A stretch of DNA of 64,000 nucleotides from JALHSW01 sp963720675 (GTDB lineage: Bacteria; Actinomycetota; Acidimicrobiia; IMCC26256; PALSA-555). Under the pieces are notes generated by a model that was not told where the DNA came from, made no database searches, and was given only the letters and a program-made list of their open reading frames with translations. Every line of letters starts with the position of its first letter. The first letter of the stretch is position 1. Shown in pieces: positions 61,504-64,000 of the stretch. The translations under genes were made by a program, and so were the position numbers. The DNA lies in the NCBI GenBank assembly GCA_963720675.1, contig CAVRGH010000010.1:1240001-1304000 (forward strand), in the 5' to 3' direction.

Positions 61504-61622
61504 CACACCATTGTCGGCCCGCAGAGCGGCCCTGCCAAACCGGTCGAGGTCACCGGCGCCGACCCGCTCCCTGCCGGGAATCGGACAGCCGCGCCCCGTC
61601 GGCGCAGCCGTAGGCTGAGCAC

Positions 61623-64000
61623 GTGACCTGCCCGTCCTGTGGGACCCACGCTCCCCCCGAAGCCCGGTTCTGCCCCTCCTGTGGGCACGCCCTGGTGACG
61701 CGGCCGGACGAGCGTCGGGTGGCGACCCTCGTCTTCGGTGACCTGGTGGGATTCACGGCACTTTCCCAGTCGGCCGACCCGGAGCAGGTGAAGCGCCTCG
61801 TCGACACCTGCTTCGAAGCGATGTCGAGCGACGTCGTCGCCTACGGGGGCCGCGTCGACAACATCGTCGGCGACGAGATCGTGGCGATCTTCGGCGCGCC
61901 GGTGACCCACGAGGACGACGCCGAGCGCGCGGTCCGCTGCGCGCTGCAGATGCAGCGGACGCTGGCGACGCTCCGGGACCGTCTCGGCATCCAGGTCGAG
62001 ATGCGAGTGGGCGTGAACACGGGTGAGGTCCTCGTCGGCGCCCTGCGCGGCGGTGGCGACTTCACCGCAATGGGTGACGTCGTCAACACCGCGAGCCGGC
62101 TCCAGAGCTCCGCGGCCCCCGGGCAGGTCATCGTCGGACCCCTCACCGAGGCCGCGACGCGCGCCTCGATCCGCTACGAGTCGCTCGGCCCCATCGAGGT
62201 GAAAGGTCGGACCCAGGCCGTCGACGCCTGGGTCGCCGTCGAAGCGGTCGCTCCACCGGGAGCAGCGCGCCGGCGAGCGCGCACGCCGATCGTCGGTCGC
62301 GATGCCGAGCTCGCGATGCTGCGCGGAATCCTCGACGCCGCGGTGGGCCGGCGACGCGCCCACTTCGTGACCGTCGTGGCCGACGCCGGCGTCGGCAAGA
62401 GCCGCCTCGTCGGTGAGATCGTGCGTGCAGCCGAGGACGCGTGCGCGGCGCGCGTCCTGCGCGGCCACTGCGTCCCCTACGGCGAGGACATCTGGTGGCC
62501 GATCGCGGAGATCATCCGCAGCGTGTGCGAGATCGAACGCGCCGATGCCACCGCCGACGAGGTGCGCGACGCGGTCGCCACCACCCTCGGGGACCTCATC
62601 GGCGACGAGCTCGACGACGAGGATCTCGAGCGGACCTCGCGCGGCCTGCTGTACCTCCTCGGCCACGCCGAGGAGCTCCACGACATCGATCCGCAGCGCG
62701 CCCGTGACGACGCGGTCCGGTCGGCGTTGCGCCTCCTCGCCTGCATCGCACGCGAGCAGGCGCTCATCGTGACGCTGTCCGACCTCCACTGGGCCGACGA
62801 CCTCGTGCTCGCCCTCATCAACCGGCTCATCGAAGGCATGCGCGGGTTGCCCTTCGTGCTCATCGCCACGACGCGACCTGACCTCATCGAGCGGTGGCGT
62901 CCGGCACCCGGCCGGCACAACCTCACCTTCCTCAACCTCGATCCGCTCGATGCCGAGTCGGTCGCCGCCCTCGCCCGCGAGCTGCTGGGTCCCGACGTCG
63001 ACCCGGAGCTCGTCGCCATCCTCCACGAGCGCTCCGGTGGGAACCCCTTCTTCGTGGAAGAGCTCGCCGCGCTGCTCCGCGAGACCGATCTCGAGCAGGC
63101 CGTGCGCACCCTCGACCCGGGGCGGCTCCCGGCCACGCTGCGCGGGCTCGTCGCGGCTCGCCTCGATGCCCTCACCGCGGGTGAGCGCAACGTGCTCGAG
63201 GACTGCGCCGTCGTCGGGTCCACCGGCGGCATCGAGTCCGTCCGCGCGCTCGTCGACGCCCGGGGCGATGCCATCGACGTCGACGACACGCTGGCTCGGC
63301 TCGGCGCTCGCGAGCTCGTCGACGTCGAGAACGGCGAGTTCTCGTTCGCCTCCGAGGTCGTGCGGGATGTCGCCTACGGCACCCTCGCCAAGGCCGAGCG
63401 CGCCCGACGCCACGCCGTCCTGGGCGCCTGGCTCGCCGAGCAGCCCGGTGGCGAGTCGGCCGGAGGAGCGAGCGACCGCGCCGCGCACCACTACGGCATC
63501 GTCGCTGAGCTGCTCCGGGAGATCGGGACCGTCGACGGCATCCCGGACGACTTCGCGGCCCGGGCCCTTCCGGTGCTCAAGAGCTCCGCCCACCGCGCGA
63601 CGGGCAGCGAGGTGTGGCGCTACGCAGCGCGGCTCTACGATCAATGCCTCGCACTCACCGACGAGCACACCCCCGAGGCGGAGCGGTGGCAGCTCCTCCT
63701 CGGACGCGCTCACGCACGCGCCGAACGACGCGAGCTCGTCGAGGCACGCGCCGATCTCGACGAGGTGATGGAGGACGCTCCTGCTCGGTCGGCGGTGCAC
63801 GCGAAGGCGCTCACCCAGCTCGCCGAGCTCCACCAGATGGAGGGCGACTACTCCGCGTCGTTCGCCGCCATCGAGGAGTCGCTCGCGCTGTGGCGCGAGC
63901 TCGGCGACGAGGGCGGGCTCGCCACGGCACTGCGGGCACAGGGGCGCACCGCGATGTTCCACGGTGACCTCGACCGCGCCGAGGCCGACTGCACCGAGGC
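61623..64000 (+). CDS. Class III adenylate/guanylate cyclase fused to AAA-type ATPase (3' end beyond window)
   Basis: Start GTG 61623; open to the window end (about 792 codons visible). It begins with a double-CxxC zinc ribbon (VTCPSCGTHAPPEARFCPSC). The cyclase domain (about 30-200) has the metal aspartates in VATLVFGDLVGFTALSQSAD and VDNIVGDEIVAIFGAPVTHE, then MRVGVNTGEVLVGALRGGGD and FTAMGDVVNTASRLQSSAAP. The ATPase (from about 220) has Walker A VVADAGVGKSRLVGEIV and Walker B ALIVTLSDLHWADDLVLAL, with FVLIATTRPDL and LHERSGGNPFFVEELAALLR. The end is helical, TPR-like (LGRAHARAERRELVEARADL). Such CyaA/LuxR-like signalling ATPases are frequent in actinobacteria. Confidence 0.9.
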   Translation, partial: MTCPSCGTHAPPEARFCPSCGHALVTRPDERRVATLVFGDLVGFTALSQSADPEQVKRLVDTCFEAMSSDVVAYGGRVDNIVGDEIVAIFGAPVTHEDDAERAVRCALQMQRTLATLRDRLGIQVEMRVGVNTGEVLVGALRGGGDFTAMGDVVNTASRLQSSAAPGQVIVGPLTEAATRASIRYESLGPIEVKGRTQAVDAWVAVEAVAPPGAARRRARTPIVGRDAELAMLRGILDAAVGRRRAHFVTVVADAGVGKSRLVGEIVRAAEDACAARVLRGHCVPYGEDIWWPIAEIIRSVCEIERADATADEVRDAVATTLGDLIGDELDDEDLERTSRGLLYLLGHAEELHDIDPQRARDDAVRSALRLLACIAREQALIVTLSDLHWADDLVLALINRLIEGMRGLPFVLIATTRPDLIERWRPAPGRHNLTFLNLDPLDAESVAALARELLGPDVDPELVAILHERSGGNPFFVEELAALLRETDLEQAVRTLDPGRLPATLRGLVAARLDALTAGERNVLEDCAVVGSTGGIESVRALVDARGDAIDVDDTLARLGARELVDVENGEFSFASEVVRDVAYGTLAKAERARRHAVLGAWLAEQPGGESAGGASDRAAHHYGIVAELLREIGTVDGIPDDFAARALPVLKSSAHRATGSEVWRYAARLYDQCLALTDEHTPEAERWQLLLGRAHARAERRELVEARADLDEVMEDAPARSAVHAKALTQLAELHQMEGDYSASFAAIEESLALWRELGDEGGLATALRAQGRTAMFHGDLDRAEADCTE

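Noticed and set aside
61503..63962. An 819-codon open frame on the minus strand
   Set aside because: It is antisense to the cyclase/AAA-ATPase gene on the plus strand, which has unmistakable zinc-ribbon, cyclase and Walker motifs. Its product is low-complexity (G/E/R/V-rich) with no domains, as expected from high-GC codon bias.

Overview
The window is high-GC DNA read as part of an actinomycete genome. It has a WhiB-family Fe-S regulator, F420-type PPOX oxidoreductase, mycothiol-dependent-isomerase-like (DinB-fold) proteins, many GTG starts and constant GTGA/ATGA stop-start overlaps. The gene content (LIV-type transporters, acyl-CoA enzymes, thiolase/DUF35 pairs, amide hydrolases) would suit an uncultured Acidimicrobiia-like lineage, but that placement is inference. 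Layout: (1) 1-4.5 kb, a leftward homoprotocatechuate-type aromatic cluster: MarR regulator, HpaB-like monooxygenase, HpaE-like aldehyde dehydrogenase, HpaD-like ring-cleavage dioxygenase and the start of an acetoacetate-decarboxylase-family gene. (2) 4.75-7.86 kb, a decayed copy of a four-gene cassette (TetR / SDR / unknown oxygenase-like protein / SnoaL-like protein) whose better-preserved copy lies at 39.5-42.65 kb. (3) 7.9-33.6 kb, a large CoA-ester catabolic region built as five consecutive divergent promoters. Each carries the same 16-bp palindrome, GTnAnC-N4-GTTCAC in one orientation or the other, and one of them is the promoter of a TetR gene. The targets include three amidases, two acyl-CoA ligases, two acyl-CoA dehydrogenases, three enoyl-CoA hydratase-family enzymes, two thiolase-fold proteins with DUF35/OB partners, a phytanoyl-CoA-dioxygenase-like enzyme, an MFS carrier and a LIV ABC importer. 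No 3-hydroxyacyl-CoA dehydrogenase is seen there, and one thiolase-fold protein lacks both usual histidines, so a retro-aldol chain-shortening step like that of the steroid side-chain Ltp2/DUF35 system is a reasonable guess. (4) 33.6-37 kb, a methyltransferase, a TIGR03086-like protein and a WYL regulator sharing a perfect palindrome, and a SnoaL-like protein. (5) 37.3-46.9 kb, the most unusual part. Three 133-134-bp direct repeats, each containing the 3' part of tRNA-Val(UAC), lie to the left of the one intact tRNA-Val gene (46.85-46.92 kb) and cut the region into modules: a CoA-ligase module, the TetR/SDR cassette module, and a two-component-system module. This looks like serial integration at a tRNA 3' end by elements without an integrase. 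A 3' half of tRNA-Arg(CCU) sits beside the outermost repeat. (6) 47-52 kb, secreted proteins, a cyclic-nucleotide-binding protein, a WhiB7-like regulator with an upstream ORF and an intrinsic terminator in its leader (probable attenuation), a serine hydrolase and a YHYH-domain protein. (7) 52-60.3 kb, a leftward operon for an NAD-type formate dehydrogenase condensed into two fused polypeptides (FdsG-FdsB and FdsA-FdsD), with mobA and fdhD upstream and two inositol-monophosphatase-family genes downstream. (8) 60.3-64 kb, a PPOX protein, a membrane-anchored small protein, a pterin dehydratase and a class III cyclase/AAA-ATPase that runs off the end. Single-base frameshifts are very common at 1-33 kb and 40-42 kb and rarer elsewhere. 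They may be assembly errors, so coordinates of frameshifted genes are spans, not uninterrupted reading frames.
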